A program made the translations under genes and the position numbers. This document shows, in pieces, positions 10,665 through 21,719 of a DNA stretch of 63,500 nt (within the stretch, counting starts at the first letter, position 1; every line of letters starts with the position of its first letter). Under the pieces are notes generated by a model, which did no database searches, was not told the origin of the DNA, and was given only the letters and a program-made list of their open reading frames with translations. The stretch comes from Adiantum capillus-veneris (taxonomy: Eukaryota > Streptophyta > Polypodiopsida > Polypodiales > Pteridaceae), in contig CM043959.1 in assembly GCA_014529385.2 (NCBI GenBank), positions 88,079,029-88,142,528 of the forward strand, written 5' to 3'.

Positions 10665-11703
10665 ATGGCAAATTCTCAGGACAGAGATGGTCAATCCGAC
10701 GATGCCCTTACTTTTATCAAGGAGCAGATGGCCACACTTTCCACAAGCCTCGCATCACTACACACTCGCTTGGATGAGATGCAGATGCAAAATACTTCTC
10801 GGAGTCGTCCTACGACTTCTCGGACAACTAATGCTGCTTCTCCACCACCTTCTTCCGAAGCTTCAATGGATGAACCAAACGAACCAGATCCAACTAAGGA
10901 GGTAGACAATCGCGAACTTCGAGTACCTACAAAATTGTTAATGTTGCACAGAAGAAGAAGCTTGATGTTAAATTGCCGGAACCATACATTGGTCGCCGCG
11001 ACAAGCGCGTGCTAGACCATTGGCTTTTCAAAATGGAGGTCTACTTGTCCAACACGGACTTGGTCGAGAGTAAAAAAGTTGCACTTGCTAGTTCTCTGCT
11101 CAAGGATATAGCATTTCTTTGGTGGCGACGATTCGACGGGTTGCTGATGGTAAACACACACCTTCTTGGAATAAATTCCTGCGTGTTATTCGCAAGGCGT
11201 TCGAACCTACCAATGAGGATTTTCATGCCCGGTCCTCTCTTCGCCGCCTAAGCCAGACAGGTTCCTTAGCCGTGTACATCACAGAGTTCCAAAGATTAAC
11301 TCTGGAGATAGAGACCCTTAGTTCCTCTGATAAACTTCACAGCTTTATTGACAGACTCGAACCCAACCTGAAGGACGATGTGCACAAATACAACCCTACC
11401 ACCTTGGATGCTACAATTACCTATGTGGAGCATCTTGGCGATAAATCGACGCCCTACACGGAATTTCTCCCTGGTAATAGATCTTCAAATGGCGCTCGCT
11501 TTTCACAACGCAATCGCAGAGACAGCTATAGCCAAAGTCAGCAACATCAATCTCAGTTCAGACAGCAAGCAACGCAACCTTATTTAACTTCAAGGTTCTA
11601 CTCTCAAGATCAACAATTTCAAAGCAGATCTTCTTTACATGCTCCACTTGATCATGGTAAAGAACGTGATTTTTCTCAAGATCGGCATTCCAATAGTCAG
11701 CAA
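10665..11703 (+). pseudogene. J gag
   Basis: Starts MANSQDRDGQ at 10665 in a CCATGG context, followed by a predicted coiled-coil-like stretch (LSTSLASLHTRLDEMQ). The retrotransposon gag domain follows: RVLDHWLFKMEVYL (about 11005-11046), then WNKFLRVIRKAFEP...LRRLSQTGSLAVYITEFQRL (about 11165-11300). A Gln/Ser-rich linker ends at about 11703. Frameshifts lie near 10935 and 11150. An LTR-derived insert at 11704 cuts gag before its zinc knuckle. Confidence 0.75.
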
Positions 11704-11927
11704 GACTCTTCGCCCAATGGTTGCAACTCTTCGCCGAAAGGATGTGTCTTTACATCTAAAGTCGCTTCTCTTCACCATGAGACATGTCTTTTCATTTGTG
11801 TCTCTTCGTCTCCTATATAAGGAGCCCTTGTATCACACATTGAATCAATCAACATAGAGTCTTCTAAGTCTTGTTTCTAAGTCAAGTTCAAGTTTCTTAA
11901 GTCTTAATCATGAGTTTATGAAGGATT
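11704..11927 (+). repeat. Internal LTR fragment inserted in J gag
   Basis: 224 bp homologous to LTR positions 9280-9512, from GACTCTTCGCCC to ATGAAGGATT, with one 10-bp gap. It lacks both LTR ends, so it is not a solo LTR. It separates the Gln-rich gag linker from the zinc knuckle. It matches neither flanking LTR exactly, so it is a third, independently diverged copy. Confidence 0.85.
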
Positions 11928-12469
11928 GTACAATTTGCGGCGGTGATCATAGATGGTATCATTGTCCAAAGAAACCAAATCCATCTAATTGGAAAAGAAA
12001 TTCCAACGTGGAAACATCATCGAATGTTGAACAACCAGATTCTGCTAAGGATAAAGAAAAATCAATGGTCAATACGATTCGTGTCTCAGAGGATATGGCT
12101 ATTCTTATGAAACATGCTCAATGCAATTCTTCAGTTTTGGAGCCTCTCTCAAAGCAAGTATTGAGTCTTCTTGGAACTCTCAATGGTCATTCCATCAACA
12201 TTTTGGTGGACAACGGATGCTCTAATAATTTCGTCAGCACTCAAATAGTTCAACAGCTTTGCTTACCAACTCAGAAGACATTTCACTTATATGATGTGGA
12301 ATTAGCAGATGGATCAATTTTGATTTGTGATCAGACAATTCGACAGTTGCAGTTCGAGATTCAAACTTATGCAGATCAATTGGATTTCGAAGTCTTGCCT
12401 TTATCTTATTACGACATGATTCTTGGTCAGTGTTGGTTATTCGAGTATGATCCAGCAATTAGCTTTTGA
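11919..12469 (+). pseudogene. J zinc knuckle and aspartic-protease-like domain
   Basis: The open frame begins at the LTR-fragment junction. A CCHC-like knuckle reads CTICGGDHRWYHC. From about 12205 the translation is LVDNGCSNNFVSTQIV, then a beta-rich stretch ending MILGQCWLFEYDP. This is the fold order of retropepsin-like proteases of Ty3-gypsy elements, including the DMILG flap-side motif. The active triad reads DNG rather than DSG or DTG, so catalysis is doubtful. The domain would process gag particles. Confidence 0.7.
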
Positions 12470-12591
12470 GGACATACTATCAATTTGTTCAAAGATGGAC
12501 GTGAACTGGTTTTACACGGGCTTTATCATGCGGAACAATTGATTCAAGCCTCACGTGTACTAGTCATGATACACAAGATTATGAAGCAAAT

Positions 12592-13164
12592 ATGATCTCC
12601 GATGCAGATGCAAAAATTCTAATTGATGAATTTTTGAATTCATTAACTTCTCCTGAATCAATTATTGAAGACAAAGATAATTTCAAGCAAGAAGTTTTTC
12701 CGAGTGATACTTCGTTACCAAACAAAGATAAGGACATAGTTGCGGATTCCGAGTCTAAAGACGACCATGCTTTCTTTGATTCTTTGTTGGATGATAATAT
12801 GCCAATTGCAAGTCATGAAATGACAGTTTCTAAAGATGATTTTGAAGAATTTTGAGATTCATTATTGGAAGATGATTACAGTCTCAAGCCAAAATTCTCT
12901 CCAGTGATTACTAAAGTTGAAGTTATCCCATCGGAAGAATGTCTTGAGAAGATTTCCTCTTCGCCAAATATTTCACAGTTATTGGAAGATTTTGAACCAA
13001 AAATCTTACATCGCATGAAGAATTTTAAAGATCAACCTCTTGTTGCAGTCAACCTGATTATGCAAGATTCCTCTAAAAAGTCTTTGAATACTGCAATGAC
13101 ATGGGATTTAGTAGTCAAAAAAGGTTTGCAAGAAGCAAAGGTTGAAGACAAAGGTTTCCGATAA
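12592..13164 (+). pseudogene. J acidic tail ORF, unknown
   Basis: Two in-frame segments, 12592-12855 and 12865-13164, are separated by a single stop (TGA) at 12853-12855. The product is rich in Asp, Glu, Ser and Lys, with repeated short motifs such as DSLLDD, DSLLED and ISQLLED. I recognise no domain. It occupies the place where reverse transcriptase would be in an autonomous element, and it may be a lineage-specific extension of gag-protease. Confidence 0.45.
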
Positions 13165-13254
13165 CTCAAAGATTCAAGATTTTCGAAGATTCAATGCTTT
13201 TCCAAAGTTCTATCAACATCAGAAGTCATTTCTTTGACACGGGCTCTCATTTTA

Positions 13255-13266
13255 ATTGAGAGGGAA
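13255..13266 (+). other. J polypurine tract
   Basis: AATTGAGAGGGAA directly before the 3' LTR. A purine-rich run at this place primes plus-strand DNA synthesis. Confidence 0.7.
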
Positions 13267-13673
13267 TGTCACAATTGTGACAATGTTGCAGTATTACATA
13301 CACTCCTTGTTGCAGATACGCAAAGTGCCATGCCAAGGAGAACCCCTACGCTTGGATGGTCACGACCCTTCACTCAAGAGACGTGCCTCTTCGCCAAAAG
13401 CCACACTCCTTCGACGATTGGTCGCACCCCTTCGCCCAATGGTTGCAGCTCTTCAACGAAAGGATGTGTCTTTACGTCTTAAGTCGCGTCTCTTCACTGT
13501 GAGACGTGTTTTCATTTGTCTCTTCGTCTCCTATATAAGGAGCCGTTGTATCACACATTGAATCAATCAACACAGAGTCTTCTAAGTCTTGTTTCTGAGT
13601 CAAGTTCAAGTTTCTTAAGTCTTAATCATGAGTTTAAGTAATTAATGAAGGATTAGCAACTAGAATCCTTACA
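13267..13673 (+). repeat. J 3' LTR
   Basis: 407 bp, begins TGTCACAATTGTGAC and ends AATCCTTACA. It is shorter than the 5' LTR mainly because one repeat unit (around 9265-9285) is missing here. Confidence 0.85.
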
Positions 13674-14255
13674 AGTTACAACAAAGCTACATTACATATG
13701 TCATTGCACAGTGTACTAAGAGATTCGGAGCCGTTTCCACTGCTTATTCAGAGAGGGTTTCGGTCCTTTCTCTAGGGTCATGAGTTATAAGAATCAAAGA
13801 TGTCTTGGGCTATATCTACTTGAGTTACACAGATATAGACACTTTACTGGGGAGAGCTAGAGAGAGACAGTCCCAGAGACAGATTATAGATTTCTTTTCA
13901 CTAGATATGGGACAGCCAGAGGAGCAACCATCATTGCAGAGCTCGGCCCACACTCATTCAACCACTACCGGCACTCTCATCGACCAAGCACTCGAGCTAC
14001 GGAGATCCAGACGGCCACGATTGAGTAGAGAGGCTACACAACATCGACGGAGACTACAGCAAAGGATTCGAGCCATACTCTCTCGACATCCAAAGTGCAA
14101 ATGAGGATGGATTCTAGTAGTAGTAGTATTTTTGTCTAGTCTTTTTGTACCCGGACATGGTATCAGATTCACTATTTTGTAACAGATTGGTCTCATAGCT
14201 CATTTTGGCCTTTTGAAGACGTTAATATAAACATTTGATTTCATTTCATTACTCA
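13674..14255 (+). pseudogene. LINE-1a ORF2 C-terminal end and 3' UTR
   Basis: Resumes the LINE after element J. The translation across 13674-14104 continues a Cys/His region (KLHYICHC) typical of a LINE C-terminal zinc motif, then an Arg-rich end with RHRRRLQQRIRA before the stop at 14102. The 3' UTR carries ATGGTATCAGATT and ends with a TTTCATTTCATT repeat at about 14240-14252. No poly(A) tail is present. Confidence 0.6.
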
Positions 14256-15640
14256 TGCCCTCCTGTGTGCTGCCCATAGGCTCGCGTGCCTCCCTCCTCC
14301 CCCAGCTACGCGCGCTCCTCTGGCTGCTCAGGTGAACCTGCCCACCAATGTGATGCCCTGCTTGTCACGTGACACATCCCAACCCTATGTGTCCGTGGAC
14401 AAGCTACACCATAGCAAGGTTTCCGTCAAGTCCAGTCAAGTTAGATTAGAAGTGATCTGGCACTTTTGTGAGTCTATTCGTAGACCGTGCATGCCCAGTC
14501 ACTCAGTGTAGATGCATATCCTCTGGTTGCACACTGCATAAGCATAAGCATTTCCATCAGATTCCATCAGAGTCAGTTTGGGATTTTTCAGATGACTTTA
14601 TCCCATTTTTCCCTATTTTTCACATTTTTCACTTATTTATTAAGTGACTTTTGTTGGGTACTCAGTAGGGCAAATTGGGTAAGTTAATATATAAGCAAAC
14701 CCAAGTTAGCACAAATTGGCAGATGAGCAAAGACACAGCAGGCTTCCCCAAGCAACAGGTGTCCAACCCTCTCTCAGCAAGACCCTCTCCAACCTTGGCG
14801 AGGCCACTCCCCGTCCACCAGCGTTTTCAACCATCGCCACAGTTGCTCCCTTCCATTGGCGTTTTTTAGCCCAGCCATCACCACCCCATGACCCTTCATG
14901 CCTGGCATTTTTGCTATCCATTAGCAGCAACTCAGAAGTTACTAACGCTAGCCTGGCCCTTGCATCAGTAGCGTTTTTAAGGACCAAAACGCAGCAAGTG
15001 TTCAGCGATCCAGCCTGCAGGAATTCAGCATTGCATGCTCAGCGATTCAGTCATTTACACGCAGCAGATGCTCAGTATATTCAGCCACCATCAGCCCCTT
15101 CAAAACGCAGCATCACCCCAGACAAACCAGCGTTTTCCTCATCATTTCAGCCCGGCAAAAACAGTCAAATTCCAGCCATAAGTCACGAGGGAACAACAGC
15201 TGATTCAGCCCCCAAAGTAGCCCGATTCTCAGCCGTGCTCCTTTGTGGACAGCAGATACAAGCGGATCCAGATCAGCCCTAAAGTTATCACCATCACCGT
15301 CACCGGCATAGTCCAAATTGCATCAGTCCATTGCATTCGCATTGTACACCTTTGTGCAATCAAAGTAGACCACTCTCGCCGACGAGAGTGGGGCCTTCGG
15401 AGGAGGGTTTTACAACCTCTCGGGTGTCGTATCTCTTCTCTCTCCTTCTCTCAGTCTCATTCACTTGCACGCACAATATCCACTCACTTTGTTTGTGATC
15501 ATAGCACTCTCCATAAGACGGAAAGCTCTCTCTTTCCCTAAGAACTAAAAGGAACCTTGAGCAATAAAGATCACTAATCTTGAGAAATTACAACATTCAT
15601 TCCGCTGCACCTTACACTGCTGCCCACCAGTGTGCTGACT
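14256..15640 (+). repeat. Solo-LTR-like region, unassigned
   Basis: No protein family is recognised; the open frame 14716-15282 is Pro/Ser-rich and unconvincing. The stretch has promoter and terminator signals in LTR order: TATATAAG at 14688-14695, CT-rich sequence at 15410-15460, AATAAA at 15563-15568, and an end near 15617 (GCACCTTACA). I could not define matching ends or a target duplication, so the call is tentative. Confidence 0.35.
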
Positions 15641-15649
15641 TGCACACAC

Positions 15650-16996
15650 TTTTTTTTTGTAAATCTTGTTCAATAGAATTTACAAGTGGGAAATCTCAAA
15701 GTGAGAAAAATGCACAGAAAGAAAGGGATACAAAAAGCGGAGCACTATGAGGCTCCGAAGGCTAGAAACAGTCAAAGTAAATCCTGTAGGCATCAAGAGT
15801 GATGTCTCCAGCATCATGAGCGAAATGCAGCATTTGACCAAGAGATAATTTGAAATAGGGAAAGGGGTCAACATAAGTGCCTTAGAACATCAAGGAGTTC
15901 CTATGGTGCCAAATGGCCCACAGAATCCAAAATCTGATCCAGGTAAAGAACACCGCAAACTGAGATTGCGGTGACTGGAGCACCGCAAAAAGCCAAAAGC
16001 GTCTGTGAAAAGCGCCAGAAGGAAAATGCAGTCGAAGAGCAGCTGACACTTGCCGAATGAAGGCTCTGGAGTAGCGACAACCCCACAGTAAGTGTGGCAC
16101 GGTCTCCTCAGCTTCAAGGCATCTTAGGCAGCGGGAAGGCGCAATATGCCATGCATGTGATACACTGCCAACAGGTAGAGCTCCCACCAAGTAGCGCCAC
16201 AAGAAAACACGTTCCTTCATAGGTAGATGACTCTGCCAAATGCGAGACAATGTGTGTTTCCACCACAAGGATGACTCGGAAAGCGACCACAACTGATTAC
16301 CATGATGCACAATCCATACATCTAGCTGCAGGATGGCATAGACATTGCCAGCTGAAATGCAGTCCAATCTAGTTGTAGCCAGATTCCAATCAAAGAAGCG
16401 GGAGTCCACATCCAAAGGAGGAATGGGTGAGTGATCAGCAAGCATCCTTTGAATTTCTCGCCAGAGAGGAGATAGTGAGGACCCAACTGAAAGCGGGACA
16501 CCGCATCAGTGAACGAAAGAACATAACCCGAGTCATCAACTACCTGATGTACCTGACAGATTCCTTTTTGGGAAAGAAAATACGCTTGGCGAGGAGACCG
16601 TTGAACCAAAGTCAAAGCGAAGGCCTTGCTCCACTGCAGACTCTCCAAACGAAGGGAGTTACCCACAGAAGATTGTCCACCATGTTATGCCAAATGCGAA
16701 GTGACAACCTTCCAATCAACAATGAGAGAAGAAGTAAAGGGACAACCAGGAATGTGTCCTTCAAGCTTCCCAAAAACAACATCCCAATAAGTCGGTTTCC
16801 AATGACCAAAAGATGGGGTAACAATGTGTGTACACAAATGTTTGACCATGAGAGCCCAGGGTTGCTGCTGCTCCATCAGAACTGGCAACATCATAGCTTT
16901 CCAAGCCAAAACAAGACGTCGCAAATCCAAAATATTTAATCCTCCAAGCCGCTTGGGAAAACACAGCTTGTCCATAGATAAAAGCCGAAGGCCCTT
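15650..16996 (-). pseudogene. LINE-2 3' part: C-terminal zinc-binding domain, poly(A) end
   Basis: Minus strand. The segment at 16685-16996 reads SKGLRLLSMDKLCFPKRLGG then LNILDLRRLVLAWKA, the usual region after the reverse transcriptase of plant L1-type LINEs. 15882-16445 carries the RT-associated zinc-binding domain: SHLPMKERVFLWR, CLRCLEAEETVPHLLWGC, then FWILWAIWHHRNSLMF. A run of nine T at 15650-15658 on the plus strand is the poly(A) tail. The 5' side is cut off at 16996 by element A. Confidence 0.8.
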
Positions 16997-18367
16997 TGAA
17001 ACCGGCCTGTTCAATCCAAAAAGGGCGGTAGACTTTAGACTTAAACCTTATTTGCTTTCACCCATTTAATTTGTCGCCCCTTTACCTGTACTTTCAAGAC
17101 ACAACAAAGGGGAGAGGGATACAGGCTGCTAGATTGCACCTGTATGAGTAGACCGACACCAGATTGGCCCCTAACTTAGCGCCCCTTTCGGTATTTCTTT
17201 ATTGTTTAAAAGAGGGAATAAGCGTTGTGGTTCCCTACAAGCTGCCCCGCACAAACTTGGCTGAATATCAACTGTTCCGGCCCGATTTCGGCAGCATAAC
17301 TGTACTAGGACACTTCACACTCAGTATTCCCACGCATTGACTGACTGTCCCGACGCATACGGGCACTTTGCAAGACCTGGCGAGAATCTGCAGCACGCTG
17401 AATTCTCTGTTTTCAGCCCCGAAAATGCGCCAGATCACCTGTACAGCGGTCCCCTCGCGTCCCCGAACCTCTTGGGGGTATTAGGGACCATTTAGGGCCA
17501 AAACCCTAAACCTGCAAAAATACACAGCAGGCTGTAATTTACTGTTTCGGGCTCCGTTTCGCGTGCCGGTCGCATCCGTAGCAAGTCCTCGAGCTCCCGC
17601 ACCTGTAGGGCTACTTGCCCTTTGAATCGGACGAGAATCTGGCGTGAAACCTCTCCGAATTCACCTGTACCTACGGGGATTAGCCGCTAGCTAATCCAGT
17701 ACCTGTGCAAGAGGCTCTTGCCTCGGCAATCGCGCATGAACCCACACAACTATACATTGGTCAAATGAAAAGCCCACTAGTGGGGCATAACATACTGCCA
17801 TAGGGGAGAGAGAGGGCAGTGCGTAGCGTGCAGGGCATCACTCCTAGCACCGCACTGTACATAGGAGGGAAAGGAAGCACTCCATAGCTCTTAACCTGTG
17901 ACAAAATCTGCAAATGAGCTCCTTTTCCCTTCAAATTCAGCGCCACTTCTCCATGCATGAGGAAAGTGCACCAGAATGTGCCACTTGGCGCATTTACAAG
18001 CGTTTTCCCATTTCGGGGTTGCCGCCTAAAAATCTCCCAACCTGTTGCCCAATTGACTTCACAGCAGAGTAAGAAAATGTTCTCCTTGTCATTCCGGAGG
18101 TAATGACGCAAACACATTTTCAGGTCCCAAAATAGCAGTTCCCTAAATTTTAGGAGATGTTGCCATTGTATCTTTCTAGGTCATCTGACCCCCTTTGTAC
18201 ACTGCAGCCACACCCAGAATTGAAATGTAGCCTCTGTAGCAAAGGATTCCACTTTGGCTAGTCAATGACCCCACTTTGGCTAACCATAGTCCTTGTCCAA
18301 CCTTAGTGCTCTCTTGCCCTCAGGCCAGAACTCCCTCTGGACAGTTCCACACTAGCTATACAATGCA
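16997..18367 (-). repeat. Gypsy A left (3') LTR
   Basis: About 1371 bp, from TGAAACCGGCCTG to about CAATGCA. It aligns with 21720-22500 and 31751-32479. Near its left end an inverted pair GCCxGT..AAAAAGGGCGG could form a short hairpin. The plus-strand TTTATT at about 17203 is AATAAA on the element strand, a likely polyadenylation signal. Confidence 0.85.
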
Positions 18368-19780
18368 GAGGCGTCACACTGGACCACAAATGACTTCCTA
18401 AGATCTGGCAACACAATGACTGGATCTGAAGTCATCTTTTCCTTTAAGAGAATAAAAGTTGAAATCTCTTTCTGTGTCCATCTAAAGGTGACTGCCTTCT
18501 TTTGAAGAGCATGTAAAGGTGAAGCAATCTCAGCGAAATTTCGAATAAACCTTTTGTAATAGGAGTATAGTCCCAAGAAGCTTCGGACATCATGCACCGT
18601 CTTCAAATCTGGCCATGACTTGATCGCTTCAACTTTTGCATGATCCATTCTGACACCATCCTTTGAGACAATGTGTCCCAGAAAGTGAATCTCTTCCAGA
18701 AAAAACTCACTTTTCTTTGCATTCATGAGCAACCTAATGACTGCGTAGACCTTTGAACACAATGGCCAAGTGATGCCTATGCTCCTCTTCATTCTTTGAG
18801 TAGACTATCATGTCATCAAAGAATGTACCAACAAACTGCTGGTGTGGACGGAAAATTCTGTCCATCATCCTATTGAACATAGCAGGAGCATTTGTGAGAT
18901 CAAAGGGCATCACTAAAAATCGTAAAGGCCAAACGTCGTTCTAAAAGCAGTCTTGTGCACATCCTCTGATCTAATGCGGATTTGATGGTACCCACTCTTT
19001 AGATCTATCCTGCTAAACATAGCTGCTCCTTCTAATTTGTCTAGAATATCATCAATTCTAGGTATAGGGAACCTATTCTTGATGGTATTCTTGTTCAGTG
19101 CACGGTAGTCGATGCACATACGCCATGAGCCATCCTTTTTCTGCACCAACAACACTAGAGAACAGAATGGAGATGAACTGGGCTGAATCAGCCCCTTGTC
19201 TAATAGCTACTGTACTTGGCTCATTATCTCTTTCTGCTGAGCCGCACTAACCCTGTACGAAGGCTTATTTGGTGGGCTACTGCCTGGCACCAAATCTATC
19301 GCATGGTCCTCGGGTCTCTCTGGCGGTAATTGAGACAGTAATGAATCGGAAAAACAGTCACTATACTGTTGTAAAAACATTGACCTTTCTTTATCTAGCA
19401 CAGATAAATTTGATTCATCACAATCTGACACTTCACGTGCAAAAACCAAGTACACAGAAAGATGCTTTTTCATTACAGAAGTAATAGCAAAAGCTAATAC
19501 AGTGGGAATAGACTCCCCTTTAAGCTTTACATCCAGAATGTGAGTCTTTCCCCTGCTCTGTACAGTGATCTTTTTGTTGTAGGCATCCATGATTCCCTAT
19601 ACACGAAATAACCAAGGAATACCTAACAACACATCACATCCGTCCAGTGGCATGATGTAAAATTCTTCAGCATCTACATAGGACTGGATATGTAGACGCA
19701 ACTTTCCAATGATGGATACAGCCTCTGTATGGCCAGGACATGCCAAACCTGCCTCTGCTATATACCCCATCTCTTCAGGT
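18352..19780 (-). pseudogene. Gypsy A protease end and partial reverse transcriptase
   Basis: Frames at 19597-19908, 19207-19590, 18913-19155 and 18352-18792 together follow the B polyprotein: the end of protease (CDVLLGIPWLF), then SYRVSAAQQKEIMSQVQ, the RT segment [32 protein letters not shown] and LGHIVSKDGVRMD. The sequence stops at the first catalytic Asp of RNase H (VVQCDA), directly against the LTR. Everything from there to the chromodomain is gone, along with the expected polypurine tract. Confidence 0.85.
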
Positions 19781-21613
19781 CTGATTCCCGAATCCCAACT
19801 TTGAAGCCAATTCTGGGGAAATGAAGTTGGCTTTGGCACCTGGATCAAAGAAGATAAGCATTGTTTGATCCCTGACCTTTCCCCATGCTCTGCAAAGCTC
19901 ACTTGCATCTGAATTTGGCTTGTCGCCCACCATATTTGGCACTAGACCAGCCATGTGCTTCTTTCCTTTCCTGTCCTCCTTGTCTTCAGAATCAGCTGGC
20001 CTTTTCTTTGTAGGACAATTGTAAGCAATGTGGCCAGGCTGCTCACAGATAAAGCATTTGTTCTCTGACCTCGGGACCTTCTTTTGCTCTTCCAACTTGC
20101 GAGGAAAACGTCTTTTCCCTTTCTTCGCTGGTCCCTTTTCTGATTCAGCCGTAGCTTTGTCTTTCCCTGCGTTGGCTGGCTCCTGAGTCACTTTCAGAAC
20201 CTCCTTGGGAACATACTTCTTCGTTGAATTTTTCTTGGCTGATCCTTCCTTGACACCAGTATTGAATTCACAGGCTTCTCCCTTGAGCAAACCATTGCCA
20301 GTGTTTGCTACCTCGATGAGCTGCGTCAAAGTAGTGACTTTAGTCTTCGTACAGTACTTTCTCAATCCTTTGGGTAGGCCACAACAGTATTTTTCAATCT
20401 GTTCTGTCAATGGCACAAACCTATAGGAAGTTACTGGAAGTAGAGCTTTCCAAAACTTCCGATTATAGTCATCCAGATTCTTGCAAGTGGCAGCATTAAG
20501 CTGGTGCCATTCTGTCATGACATCTCCTTCAAAGTCATCAGATAACCATGCTGCTGCAAAAATCTGCTTGAAGTAAATCCATGTGGACGGAGCTTGCCCT
20601 TGAAGCAATAAAGTTGTCCACCATTGTCCCACATTCCCTGTCAAGAAAGTGGCTGCCTTGCGGACCTTTGAAGCCTCTGTAAAGTTTCCCCCTGCATAGG
20701 CCTTGTCAAACTGCTCGAGGAATGAGAGAGCCTTCTTCCTGTCATCAAACCCTGTAAAGGTCGTGAATGTCACACCTTTGCCACCTTCTTTGTACGGAGT
20801 TGGCTTCTCCAGCGGCGTTAAGTTGTCATATGGAAGTGACTGAAACATGGGAACATTGTTAGGGTTCATTTGTGTTCCTTGGCCGCTATTAAGTTGACCT
20901 GGAAATGCCATATTTGGCTGTTGATTTGTAATTCCAGCCATACCAAAATTTGCCTGTGGCATCCCAAATTGGCCATGAGTGCTCTGAAACCCTGGTTGCA
21001 TACCCATGACACTGTACATGGGGTTAGGCGTCATCGTTTGAGCACCCCCGAACACTGTTCCTGGCGTGTAAAACTGATTTCCAGGTGCATGACCAGCCAT
21101 GCTCTGGAATACCGATCCACCTCCAAAATAGCCAGGGTGTACTGAAGGTGGTGGGAAGACCTGTTGCATAGCCTGTAGGTTGCTTCCCTGCCCATTAGAA
21201 CCAGCTATAGGCTGCTGAAAGGTGGCGGGCTGAACTGGTACAGCTTGAAAGATTGGCATCTCAGCCACCTGTTCTTGCACCTTAGGCACAGGTTGTGGAG
21301 ACTGCATGTTCTCCGTCAAGTGTACAGGTGTTTCCATTGACTGTGCAGTATGAATCACCTGTGCTGGAGCCTTAACAGGCTTTTGAATATGATCCAGTGA
21401 CCCAACTTGCTGAGACGGAAGAGAAGGTTGCAGAAAAGCTAAAAACCTCAGGTTCTGCATTACTTGTGTGAACATAGCCACAGCAGTAGCCAACTGGGTC
21501 ATGAATATATCATCGTCCATCTGTGGTGGTCTTGAAGACTCACCCAGTTCATGTGTCTGTTGACCCTGTGAAGAGGAAACCTCTTCAGTCACATCATCTG
21601 GTCTGTCAGCCAT
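19775..21613 (-). pseudogene. Gypsy A gag with zinc knuckle and protease start
   Basis: A long open frame. I place the start at the Met at 21613 (MADRPDDVTEE) because element B has MADKGKG at the matching place. A Gln/Pro/Met-rich N-terminal part with YFGGGSVFQSMAGHA and GTVFGGAQTM is followed by the gag domain (FTGFDDRKKALSFLEQFDKAY; VGQWWTTLLLQG), a Lys-rich linker, the CCHC knuckle CFICEQPGHIAYNC, and the protease motif FFDPGAKANFIS. A frameshift near 19800 ends it. Confidence 0.85.
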
Positions 21614-21701
21614 AATTGCAATTTCCTGTCTCTGGTCTATGATCCCTTGTGTCTTCAAGCCCAAACTGACAAGGCTCACTTCTATGGGAAAAAGTGATTT
21701 A

Positions 21702-21719
21702 GTCCCGTCGATGGAACCA
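21702..21719 (-). other. Gypsy A primer binding site
   Basis: Plus strand GTCCCGTCGATGGAACCA, next to the LTR start at 21720. The match in B is ATCCCGGCGATGGAACCA. This resembles the 3' end of a plant tRNA-Glu (ending GGAACCA) more than initiator Met; the tRNA assignment is from memory of tRNA ends and needs a check. Confidence 0.65.

Larger units (their letters stand above)
9100..13673 (+). mobile_element. Element J, non-autonomous gypsy-like LTR retrotransposon
   Basis: 4.6 kb, bounded by LTRs at 9100-9531 and 13267-13673 (TGTCAC...CTTACA). Inside are a primer site, a leader of about 1.1 kb, gag, a zinc knuckle, an aspartic-protease-like domain and an acidic tail ORF. No reverse transcriptase, RNase H or integrase is present in any frame. 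The gag and protease resemble plant Ty3-gypsy (retrotransposon gag and RVP-type families). It lies in the C-terminal part of LINE-1a. No matching 5-bp target duplication is visible (ACAGA left, AGTTA right). Confidence 0.8.
262..14255 (+). mobile_element. LINE-1a, non-LTR retrotransposon split by two LTR elements
   Basis: Three blocks read as one plus-strand LINE ORF2: 276-842 (AP-like endonuclease), 6562-9099 (end of endonuclease, reverse transcriptase, start of C-terminal region) and 13674-14104 (C-terminal end). The gaps are filled by copia-1 (843-6561) and element J (9100-13673). The 3' UTR runs to about 14255 and ends in a TTTCATTTCATT-like repeat rather than poly(A). Frameshifts and stops break the reading frame, so this copy is dead. 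LINE-1b at 32774-37704 is a relative: both share the endonuclease start around NGS-RLDVGAFE and the LFRE-LQPL segment. Confidence 0.8.

Noticed and set aside
14716-15282. 188-codon frame as a host gene
   Set aside because: Pro/Ser/Ala-rich, no domain, sits between LTR-like signals, and GC-rich frames of this length arise by chance.
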